This document shows, piece after piece, positions 1-4,988 of a stretch of DNA of 8,911 bases. The stretch lies in contig JAPKYY010000029.1 of NCBI GenBank assembly GCA_026394095.1, forward strand, positions 1-8,911. Reading direction: 5' to 3'. The notes beneath the pieces were generated by a model. That model had not been told where the DNA came from. It worked only from the letters and a program-made list of their open reading frames with translations, and did not search any database. Source of the DNA: Acidobacteriota bacterium (GTDB lineage Bacteria; Acidobacteriota; Terriglobia; Bryobacterales; Bryobacteraceae). The translations under genes and the position numbers were made by a program. The first letter of the stretch is position 1. Each line of letters begins with the position of its first letter.

Positions 1-452
1 CTGCTGAGAAAGATGGCTCGTGGGAAGAACTGATGCAGGAGAGCGAGCGGCTTTTCAAGGCGCACCCGAAGACAAACTTCATCTCGGCGCACCTGCGTTG
101 GTACGGCAACGATCTGGCAAACCTGGGCCAGCAGATGGAAGCGATGCCAAACCTCTACACCGACATTGCGGCGGTGATCGCAGAACTCGGTCGCCAGCCC
201 CGCTTTGCCAACCAGTGGCTAACCAAGTACGCCGACCGTGTACTATTTGGCAAAGACGTATGGGCCCCATCGGAATACTACACGTACTTCAGAGTGCTCG
301 AATCGAGCGACGAGTACTTTGAGTATTACCGCCGCCACGCCTTCTGGAAGATGTATGGGCTTGGTCTGAACGACGAGACGCTGAAGAAGCTGTATTACAG
401 GACGGCACTCAAGATCGTGCCAGGTTTGGATCGCAAACCCTTCCCGGCATGA
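1..452 (+). CDS. Amidohydrolase family protein, C-terminal part (5' partial)
   Basis: The reading frame is open from the left edge (first full codon at 3) to TGA at 450-452, so the true start lies outside the window. About 149 residues remain. They look like the C-terminal half of an amidohydrolase-2 (PF04909-type) TIM barrel. NFISAHLRW fits the strand carrying a metal-binding His, and VLFGKDVWAPSEYY fits the final strand whose Asp (FG-D motif) contributes to the active site. The tail LKKLYYRTALKIVPGL resembles the closing helix of these proteins, where the family usually reads YKNALRLIPGL. Such enzymes hydrolyse or decarboxylate small ring or amide substrates with a bound metal ion. The substrate cannot be told from this fragment. 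The family call is fairly safe; the specific reaction is unknown. Confidence 0.8.
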   Translation, partial: AEKDGSWEELMQESERLFKAHPKTNFISAHLRWYGNDLANLGQQMEAMPNLYTDIAAVIAELGRQPRFANQWLTKYADRVLFGKDVWAPSEYYTYFRVLESSDEYFEYYRRHAFWKMYGLGLNDETLKKLYYRTALKIVPGLDRKPFPA

Positions 453-453
453 G

Positions 454-470
454 TGCACCACACTGGTGCA
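454..470. promoter_or_regulatory. Perfect inverted repeat, candidate operator of the downstream RHH gene
   Basis: TGCACCA-CAC-TGGTGCA is a perfect 7-bp inverted repeat with a 3-bp spacer. It begins two bases after the amidohydrolase stop codon and ends 21 bp before the ATG of the ribbon-helix-helix gene. RHH antitoxins usually bind short palindromes in their own promoter, so this is a reasonable operator. It could also act as a hairpin at the end of the amidohydrolase transcript, but no T-run follows. The repeat is seen directly; its role is inferred. Confidence 0.45.
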
Positions 471-476
471 TGTACC

Positions 477-491
477 TGATAAGCTAGCTTT
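477..491 (+). promoter_or_regulatory. 10-bp palindrome with overlapping -10-like element before the RHH gene
   Basis: AAGCTAGCTT at 481-490 is a perfect palindrome ending one base before the ATG at 492. Overlapping it are -10-like hexamers: TGATAA (477-482) and TAAGCT (480-485, a TANNNT pattern). They lie only 6-9 nt before the start codon, and no Shine-Dalgarno sequence is present. This arrangement would suit a leaderless transcript whose start is covered by a bound repressor. The -35 region is not convincing. Confidence 0.35.
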
Positions 492-788
492 ATGGCAGCC
501 CGAAACCCTTCTTCTGTCAAATCGACCCGGCAAAGCGTTACTCTGCCCGCTTCATTAGCGACTGAGGTGCGTCGATTTGCAAAAAAAGAACGGGTAACGG
601 CTAGCAGAGCATTGGTTGTCTTGGCCGAGAAAGGCGTCCGTGCCGAGGCCGAAGCCAAGGCCAAGCTCAAGGCTTCCTACACGAAATTCATCGATGAATC
701 AAATCCTGTTGCCAAGGACACCGCAGGTCGCGAGCTAATCCGATCAATTTTTGGAAACGATTCTATTGCCGAAGATCCAGTTCGCTGA
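492..788 (+). CDS. Ribbon-helix-helix (CopG/Arc-like) protein, putative antitoxin
   Basis: A 98-residue protein. Residues 13-19 (RQSVTLP) look like the DNA-contacting beta strand, residues 20-33 (SLATEVRRFAKKER) like helix A, and residues 36-55 (TASRALVVLAEKGVRAEAEA) like helix B of a MetJ/Arc-type RHH fold. The region from about 56 to 98 is a charged tail, the position where RHH antitoxins usually wrap around a partner. The next gene overlaps its 3' end by 23 or 38 nt, so the two are almost certainly cotranslated. The gene is preceded by two palindromes (454-470, 481-490) that could be autoregulatory sites. It has no visible Shine-Dalgarno sequence. The fold call is good. The antitoxin role is inferred from size, the overlapping pair and the context beside other antitoxin genes; a plain transcriptional regulator is the alternative. 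Confidence 0.75.
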   Translation: MAARNPSSVKSTRQSVTLPASLATEVRRFAKKERVTASRALVVLAEKGVRAEAEAKAKLKASYTKFIDESNPVAKDTAGRELIRSIFGNDSIAEDPVR

Positions 789-1011
789 TCTACCTAGGCC
801 AGTCTGGCAGCACCTTTTGCTTCGCGTTGACGAACGCAAAATTTCCATCAATGACCTTCTTAAACTTCAGGAATGGGTAAAGTCAGATCCATTTGCGCCT
901 GATGGAGATTGGTACAAAGACTTCGGCTCCTTCTACCTTTGCGGGTCTGGCAAATTCCCCAAGACGGCTCTCGAAAAGGGAATGAAACCTTTCGGTTCGC
1001 CTATTTATTGA
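766..1011 (+). CDS. Small protein of unrecognised family with WYKDFGSF/LCGSGKFPKT motif, putative toxin partner
   Basis: The frame contains two early TTG codons and no ATG. TTG at 766 gives 81 residues beginning (M)PKIQFADLP and has GGAA at 753-756 upstream, a weak ribosome-binding site. TTG at 751 would give 86 residues but has nothing similar. I prefer 766. Both starts lie inside the 3' end of the RHH gene, implying translational coupling. Numbered from 766, residues 12-40 are probably helical (VWQHLLLRV, then SINDLLKLQEWVKS). Residues 44-68 carry a distinctive stretch, APDGDWYKDFGSF and LCGSGKFPKT, followed by GMKPFGSPIY at the C-terminus. I do not recognise a RelE/ParE, PIN, MazF or HicA signature. 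My impression is that small proteins with this WYKDFGSF-like stretch recur beside RHH genes elsewhere, but I cannot verify that here. A toxin role is inferred from gene order alone. Confidence 0.65.
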   Translation: MPKIQFADLPRPVWQHLLLRVDERKISINDLLKLQEWVKSDPFAPDGDWYKDFGSFYLCGSGKFPKTALEKGMKPFGSPIY

Positions 1012-1038
1012 TTGGAAATCTGCAGACAACCCGAACAG

Positions 1039-1248
1039 TTATGCAGCACTAGTGTCTCGGCGCGCTTCAAGCAGTTTCCTGGCCACATCCTGAGCAATAT
1101 TCACTAGTTCAGCAACAGTTCTTCCCTGCGCCACCAAGCCAGGCAATTCCTCAGAAGTTGCCAGAAACAACCCTTCTGGTAACTCTTCTATTTTAATTTG
1201 AATGGGCATCTCCATGCCTAAATCACTATAGAACTTGGGATGAGCCAT
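1039..1248 (-). CDS. HicB-like / DUF1902-like small protein, putative antitoxin
   Basis: A 69-residue protein. Residues 15-62 fit the partial RNase H-like fold of HicB/DUF1902 proteins: strand PIQIKIEEL, strand GLFLATSEELPGLVAQG, then helix TVAELVNIAQDVARKLLEAR. The start at 1248 is supported by AGGGA about 8 nt upstream. That site overlaps the TAG stop of the HigA-like gene, and the intergenic gap is 9 nt, so the two are probably translated together. ATG codons at 1215 and 1209 are alternative starts closer to the conserved core. HicB normally neutralises a HicA mRNA interferase encoded next to it, but no hicA-like gene is present here: the neighbouring gene on the 3' side is convergent and unrelated. 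There is no C-terminal DNA-binding domain in this short version. Confidence 0.7.
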   Translation of the reverse strand: MAHPKFYSDLGMEMPIQIKIEELPEGLFLATSEELPGLVAQGRTVAELVNIAQDVARKLLEARRDTSAA

Positions 1249-1257
1249 CTTGATTCC

Positions 1258-1566
1258 CTAAGCAGCACGCTTCAAAGGCTTGGCACGATCAATCCGTTGC
1301 CGTTCTTTGGGAGAGTGCATCGCATTCCACAAATCGCTGCGGCGCTGCACATTCAACCAATACTCAGCACTATTCCCAAATAAACGGGCAAGGATTAGTG
1401 CGGTAGATGCAGTCACGCTGCGCCTTTCATTGCAGAGTTCGTTGACGTGCTTTCGCTGCGCACCCATCGCCTCAGCGAGAGCAGCCTGCGTAAGGCCCAT
1501 CGGTTGCAGGAACTCTTCAGTCAAAATCTCGCCAATAGTGGCGGGCCTTCGCTTTGTGGTCAACAT
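1258..1566 (-). CDS. higA: HigA-family XRE-type antitoxin/regulator
   Basis: A 102-residue protein with the typical HigA/VapI layout. It has an N-terminal entry ATIGEILTEEFLQPMGLTQ and a helix-turn-helix at about residues 25-47 (LTQAALAEAMGAQRKHVNELCNE). The family segment SVTASTALILARLFG then SAEYWLNVQRRSDLW follows at 50-80. HigA antitoxins bind DNA and neutralise HigB, a RelE-like ribosome-dependent mRNA interferase normally encoded immediately upstream. Here the upstream gene, 13 nt away, is a STAS protein, so higB is missing. The downstream gene is a HicB-like protein 9 nt away. The start ATG at 1566 has no clear Shine-Dalgarno sequence; an 8-bp palindrome GGCTAGCC lies at 1570-1577. The family call is strong. 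Function as an antitoxin rather than an orphan regulator is uncertain. Confidence 0.88.
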   Translation of the reverse strand: MLTTKRRPATIGEILTEEFLQPMGLTQAALAEAMGAQRKHVNELCNERRSVTASTALILARLFGNSAEYWLNVQRRSDLWNAMHSPKERQRIDRAKPLKRAA

Positions 1567-1579
1567 CTAGGCTAGCCGT

Positions 1580-1930
1580 CTACCCCGCCGGAATCGCCGC
1601 AATCGCCTCAGCATCCGTATCGTAAAACTTGAACACTGTATCGAGGCGCGTCACCCGAAAGCTCTGCCTAACCACTGGCATCGCCGCTGCCATACCAAGC
1701 GTCCCCTTCACCAGCATCAGGCGATTAAAGGTCGAGATAAACCGGCCGATCCCTGTCGAATCAATCTGCTTCAGCCCCGAGAGCTCGAACACTATATGGA
1801 GCGCGCCCGCATCCAGGCGTTCGTTCACCATCGCCTCAAGCGAGGCGCTCTCTGGGCCCATCATTAATTTTCCCGACAGACGAATCACAATCACGCCTGG
1901 ACGGAGGTCTTCTGCTTGAATCTCCAACAT
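1580..1930 (-). CDS. STAS-domain protein, anti-sigma-factor antagonist type
   Basis: Starting at the ATG at 1930 gives 116 residues, a normal size for a single-domain SpoIIAA/RsbV-like STAS protein. The pattern is MLEIQAEDL, then GVIVIRLSGKLMMG, then LHIVFELSGLKQIDSTGIG, then TLGMAAAMPVVRQSFRVTRLDTVFKFY. The key motif is IDSTGIG (about 56-62), where Ser58 is at the position phosphorylated by anti-sigma kinases in SpoIIAA and RsbV. Such proteins release a sigma factor by binding its anti-sigma factor when unphosphorylated. No serine kinase (RsbW-like) or phosphatase gene is in the window, so the partner is unknown. The frame extends upstream to an ATG at 2026, but that would overlap the upstream gene by 64 nt and adds residues outside the domain. 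No Shine-Dalgarno sequence is visible at 1930. It lies 32 nt downstream of the metallopeptidase-like gene and 13 nt before the higA-like gene. Confidence 0.82.
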   Translation of the reverse strand: MLEIQAEDLRPGVIVIRLSGKLMMGPESASLEAMVNERLDAGALHIVFELSGLKQIDSTGIGRFISTFNRLMLVKGTLGMAAAMPVVRQSFRVTRLDTVFKFYDTDAEAIAAIPAG

Positions 1931-1962
1931 GCCAAGAATCAGGATAGCCGACAAGGCGCGAG

Positions 1963-2751
1963 CTATGGCGCAGCCGTCGCACCAATCAGCCGGTTCACCG
2001 CTGCCCGCGACTGCTCCAGCGCCCACTCATAAGCACTCTTCTCAAGGCCAAGTTTGCCATCGAGCAACTCAATCAGCTCGATCGCAATCGCCTCGGCTTG
2101 CGGATCCTGCCTGGCCAGTAACGCCAGATACTCTTCCCTAGCAGCAAAGGATTTCGTTTCAAACCCGGTCCGCACATCCACCATCAGACTCAGCCTTTGC
2201 GCACGAAAGCAGTCATCCCCAACACCCTGCGGTGGCGCATTGCGCAACGATTCACTCGCCGCCGTATAGTCGCGCTCATAGGAGGGTCGCCACGGAATCC
2301 CGCGCCGGTCACTCTCGGCCCGCAGGAGAATATGTTGCACGATGTCTCCGGTGTGAATGGAAAGACAACCCTTCGGCCCTGGCTCATAAACGGGCGGTGA
2401 AAAACCGAGCGACGCCAGCCACAGATGCCCCAACTCATGCGCAATCAAAGCCGCCGGCGAATTCTGTGTACTCTGCATCATCGGCAGATTCAGCAAAATC
2501 AGACTCCGCGTCCGCCCGGCCTTCTCGTAGCGAAAGGTAAGGGCCTGCGTGCGAGAAAACTGAGCAGCAAAGTCGGGCCGGTTGAAGTAAGAGAAGAGCA
2601 CCTCACGGTCCTCATCCGGCACCGGATCTCCAGGAACGCGAATGATTTCGATACGGTGAAAAGCCCGTGCTTCGATCTCCGCTTTCCATTCTTCAAGCGG
2701 TGCCGGTAAGGCTACCGGAAGCTGCAGGGCAAACAATAAGGCAGGCAACAT
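1963..2751 (-). CDS. Secreted zinc-metallopeptidase-like protein (HELGH motif), otherwise uncharacterised
   Basis: With the ATG at 2751 the protein has 262 residues and opens with a short hydrophobic leader, MLPALLFALQLPVALPA, that looks like a signal peptide cleaved near residue 17. Residues 101-113 read ALIAHELGHLWLA, a clear HExxH zinc-binding motif in a helix, with His105, Glu106 and His109. A third ligand is not certain; Glu146 or Asp148 in LLRAESDRR are candidates. Cys129 and Cys181 could form a disulphide in an exported protein. I do not recognise the family, and enzymatic activity is inferred from the motif only. The frame runs upstream to 2967, but that part lies wholly antisense to the lipoprotein gene and would bury the signal peptide, so I reject it. 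The gene is divergent from the lipoprotein gene with only 24 bp between starts. Confidence 0.72.
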   Translation of the reverse strand: MLPALLFALQLPVALPAPLEEWKAEIEARAFHRIEIIRVPGDPVPDEDREVLFSYFNRPDFAAQFSRTQALTFRYEKAGRTRSLILLNLPMMQSTQNSPAALIAHELGHLWLASLGFSPPVYEPGPKGCLSIHTGDIVQHILLRAESDRRGIPWRPSYERDYTAASESLRNAPPQGVGDDCFRAQRLSLMVDVRTGFETKSFAAREEYLALLARQDPQAEAIAIELIELLDGKLGLEKSAYEWALEQSRAAVNRLIGATAAP

Positions 2752-2775
2752 CCTATAAGGTTCATAATAACGAGT
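2752..2775. promoter_or_regulatory. 24-bp divergent intergenic region with AT-rich -10-like elements on both strands
   Basis: This short gap separates two start codons facing away from each other. On plus, CATAAT at 2763-2768 lies 7 nt before the GTG at 2776. On minus, TATTAT (complement of 2764-2769) lies 12 nt before the ATG at 2751. The two elements overlap almost completely, so the opposing promoters would compete, and their -35 regions would lie inside the opposing coding sequences. The reading is based on hexamer resemblance only. Confidence 0.35.
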
Positions 2776-3897
2776 GTGCTTTCGCGTAGATCTTTGCTGG
2801 TAACTGGATTGGCAGGCGGCCTCACTGGCTGCGCTTCTCGAACGAAGAATGCCTATGTTGGATTTGCTTTTGTCGCCACCCGCGACTCGGGCGATATCGC
2901 TATCGTTGACCTGGCTGCTTTTTCTCTTGAGAAGAAGCGCATCAAGCCGAGCGGCCGCCCCGTGCAATTGATCGATGTCCCCGGCCAGGACTCGATCCTG
3001 AGCGTCTCCGACAACGGCGCAGTAGAGGAAGTCAGCGTCAGCGAAACCAATATCACCCGGAAACTCAAGACGCCTCTATCGCCCGAATCCGTCTGGCTCA
3101 ATCACGACGCGTCCACCATCTGGGGCCTCGCACCCGACCACAAAACCCTTCTGGCCGTAGATCGTGTCTCTTTCAACACCCGCGCGCAATGGACGCTACC
3201 AGCCCGCGCTCGCAGCTTTGCCGTATCCCCTGGCTCGGGACATGTTGCTGTCTCTTTTGAGGGCGCAAACGAAGTTGGCATTCTGCACGATTCGAGCGAC
3301 AAACAATTTCTGATCGCGAAAATCGATCAGACCCCGGGCCAACTCCGTTACCTCACCAACGGCAGCATGCTGATCGTCACTCACGACCAGGAGCGTCAAC
3401 TCACCATGGTTGATAGTGCCAGCGGCAAAATCGTTGTCGCCCTGCCCTTGCCGATCCGTCCTGAAAACCTCTGCTTCAATTCCGATGGTGGCCAGCTCTT
3501 CATCACCGGCGAAGGCCTCGACGGCGTAGTCGTTGTCTATCCCTACCAATCCCAGGTTGCCGCCACCCTGCTCAGCGGCAAGGCCCCCGGCCCGATGGCG
3601 GTCTCCCGCCAACCGCAATACCTTTTCGTAACCAGCCCCTCCACCGACACCGTGTCGGTTCTCGACGTACGCACTCAAAAGCTGGCCGCCGTAATCGCGG
3701 TAGGCAACAACCCCCGCTGCATCGTATTCACGCCCGATAGCCAGATGGCGCTTGTTCTGAACCAACGCTCGGGCGACATGGCCATTATCCGCCTCGGCAA
3801 CATCGTCTCCAAGCGCCAAAAGACAGCCCCACTCTTTACGATGATCCCCGTTGGTTCAGCGCCCGTCGCCGCCGTCGTCCGGAGTGTTGCGGGGTGA
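2776..3897 (+). CDS. Beta-propeller lipoprotein with YVTN/YncE-type repeats
   Basis: A 373-residue protein starting at GTG 2776, the only start in frame near the leader. The N-terminus LSRRSLLVTGLAGGLTGCAS combines a twin-arginine-like SRRSLL with a lipobox LTGC. Cys19 would be lipid-modified, possibly after Tat export. The rest is built of repeated beta-rich units of about 40 residues. A good example is YLFVTSPSTDTVSVLDV (about 282-298), followed by VGNNPRCIVFTPDSQMALV; another is AFVATRDSGDIAIVDL near 31-46. This is the pattern of a seven-blade propeller of the YVTN/YncE type. Such proteins act in binding or scaffolding at the cell surface or in the periplasm, and no catalytic residue pattern is visible. 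Its stop overlaps the next start (GTGA at 3894-3897), so the small exported protein downstream is probably a functional partner. Confidence 0.8.
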   Translation: MLSRRSLLVTGLAGGLTGCASRTKNAYVGFAFVATRDSGDIAIVDLAAFSLEKKRIKPSGRPVQLIDVPGQDSILSVSDNGAVEEVSVSETNITRKLKTPLSPESVWLNHDASTIWGLAPDHKTLLAVDRVSFNTRAQWTLPARARSFAVSPGSGHVAVSFEGANEVGILHDSSDKQFLIAKIDQTPGQLRYLTNGSMLIVTHDQERQLTMVDSASGKIVVALPLPIRPENLCFNSDGGQLFITGEGLDGVVVVYPYQSQVAATLLSGKAPGPMAVSRQPQYLFVTSPSTDTVSVLDVRTQKLAAVIAVGNNPRCIVFTPDSQMALVLNQRSGDMAIIRLGNIVSKRQKTAPLFTMIPVGSAPVAAVVRSVAG

Positions 3898-4277
3898 GTG
3901 GCGTTCTGATCGCGCTCTACTTCGTCCTGGCACCGGCCCAGGATCTCCTCAACCTCCAAAGCCCCGAAGCCAGCCTGATCACCGCCCGTGCTCAGGACAA
4001 GTATCTGCGCTGGTATTCGCGCGCAGCCGCAAGCGTCAGCGACGGCAGGCAACGCCTCGCCCTCTTCAGCAGCCCCACCCGGCTCGTCGCCGACTACCAG
4101 GACGAAGGCTTCCTGCGCATCTGGATGGACCCGAACGTTGCCGACAACGCCGTCATCTACGCCCCCGACGCACTCCAGATCTTCGTAAACGGCCGCAAGA
4201 TCAGTTGCCGCAAAGAGGGTGATTCCCGCCGCCTCTTCTACCCCATTCTGAACAACCGCGAACCCTGCGAGCGCTAG
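3894..4277 (+). CDS. Small exported protein of unknown function
   Basis: 127 residues from GTG 3894, which overlaps the stop codon of the beta-propeller gene in a GTGA arrangement, so translation is likely coupled. The N-terminus MSGVLIALYFVLAPAQ looks like a signal peptide cleaved around Ala15-Gln16. The remainder is soluble and mixed. It has a probable helix (SLITARAQDKYLRWYSRAAA), then beta-rich segments (FLRIWMDP, AVIYAPDALQIFVNGRKISC). Cys105 and Cys125 may pair in the periplasm. I recognise no family or catalytic motif. Coupling to the propeller lipoprotein suggests the two act together in the envelope. Its TAG stop overlaps the rsmE stop on the other strand. Confidence 0.62.
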   Translation: MSGVLIALYFVLAPAQDLLNLQSPEASLITARAQDKYLRWYSRAAASVSDGRQRLALFSSPTRLVADYQDEGFLRIWMDPNVADNAVIYAPDALQIFVNGRKISCRKEGDSRRLFYPILNNREPCER

Positions 4278-4972
4278 GCACGCAAGATCGCAAGCGACGC
4301 CATCCACGCCGTCTCTGCGCGCAATACACGCGGCCCAAGACTTGCCGATATCCAGCCAGCACCCGCCGCAAGGCTACGCTCATCATCGGTCCAGCCGCCT
4401 TCCGGGCCAATCAACAGGCTGATCGTCGAAGTCTCTTTGGGCAGTTCCCGCAGCAACCCTGATTCGCGCTTCTCATCGAGAAACACCTTCTGGCCTTCTG
4501 CCTGGCTCACCACATCGCGAAAGCGCATGACGGGAGTCAACTCTGGCAGAAACACGCGACGACTCTGCTGGCTGCTCTCCAGCGCAATCCGCCGCCACCG
4601 CTCCAGGCGCTTCGTCACCGCCTTGTCGAGCCCATTCTCACTGCGCGCACTTTGCACCGGCACAATGCGATCCACACCAAGCTCGGTGGCTTTCTCAATG
4701 CCCCACTCAAAGTGTTCAAACTTAATGATCGCCGCATAGAGATGAATCTCGGGGGACTCGCGCTCGAAGGGCAGCTTCTCCAACACCTCAAAGCGCACCA
4801 ATTCCTTGTGCGCCTCAGACACCCGCGCAAGGTACTTCTGCTGGTTGTCTGAGATCTCGTAGACCTGCCCCGGCTCCACGCGCAAAACGCGCGAAAGGTG
4901 CTTGGCTTCCTCGCCACGCAACTCCGCGTGGCCACTGTGAATTCCTGAAACGAAAAAGAGACGCCGTGCCAT
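4274..4972 (-). CDS. rsmE: 16S rRNA (uracil1498-N3)-methyltransferase RsmE
   Basis: 232 residues, close to the usual 240-250 for this family. RsmE methylates N3 of U1498 in 16S rRNA of the 30S subunit using S-adenosylmethionine. The N-terminal PUA-like part has HLSRVLRVEPG (25-35). The SPOUT knot domain has KATELGVDRIVPVQSARS (94-111), the RWRRIALESSQQSRR helix region (125-139), LLIGPEGGWTDDE (186-198) and LGPRVLRAETA (212-222). The last two are the SAM-binding knot signatures, where the family more often reads LGPRILRTETA. The gene converges on the small exported protein gene with CTAG at 4274-4277 supplying both TAG stops. It diverges from ruvA with a 16-bp gap. The start codon lies inside a small inverted repeat (4969-4981), and no clear Shine-Dalgarno sequence is seen. 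Confidence 0.95.
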   Translation of the reverse strand: MARRLFFVSGIHSGHAELRGEEAKHLSRVLRVEPGQVYEISDNQQKYLARVSEAHKELVRFEVLEKLPFERESPEIHLYAAIIKFEHFEWGIEKATELGVDRIVPVQSARSENGLDKAVTKRLERWRRIALESSQQSRRVFLPELTPVMRFRDVVSQAEGQKVFLDEKRESGLLRELPKETSTISLLIGPEGGWTDDERSLAAGAGWISASLGPRVLRAETAWMASLAILRA

Positions 4973-4981
4973 AAGCTATGG
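4969..4981. repeat. Inverted repeat CCATA-AGC-TATGG over the rsmE start, in the rsmE/ruvA gap
   Basis: A perfect 5-bp inverted repeat with a 3-bp spacer. Its left arm contains the rsmE start codon on the minus strand, and its right arm lies just upstream of ruvA. TATGGT (4977-4982) within it matches a TANNNT -10 pattern 6 nt before the ruvA ATG. A regulatory role is possible but the repeat is short enough to be chance. Confidence 0.3.
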
Positions 4982-4988
4982 TGTTTTT

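Noticed and set aside
20..322. Alternative plus-strand frame over the amidohydrolase fragment
   Set aside because: The overlapping frame 3-452 gives recognisable amidohydrolase motifs; this one gives an Arg/Pro-rich product with none.
454..470. Hairpin as an intrinsic terminator for the amidohydrolase gene
   Set aside because: The stem is only 7 bp and is followed by TGTACCTGAT, with no T-run.
1931..2026. Longer STAS protein starting at 2026
   Set aside because: The added residues are outside the STAS domain, overlap the upstream gene by 64 nt and have low-complexity composition; ATG 1930 begins right at the domain.
2752..2967. N-terminal extension of the HELGH protein up to 2967
   Set aside because: It would put a signal peptide inside the protein and run antisense through the start of the lipoprotein gene; the ATG at 2751 fits the signal peptide.
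3196..4307. Long minus-strand open frames (3196-3819 and 3675-4307) opposite the propeller and small exported protein genes
   Set aside because: They overlap each other and lie entirely opposite genes with signal peptides and repeat structure; their products show no recognisable features.
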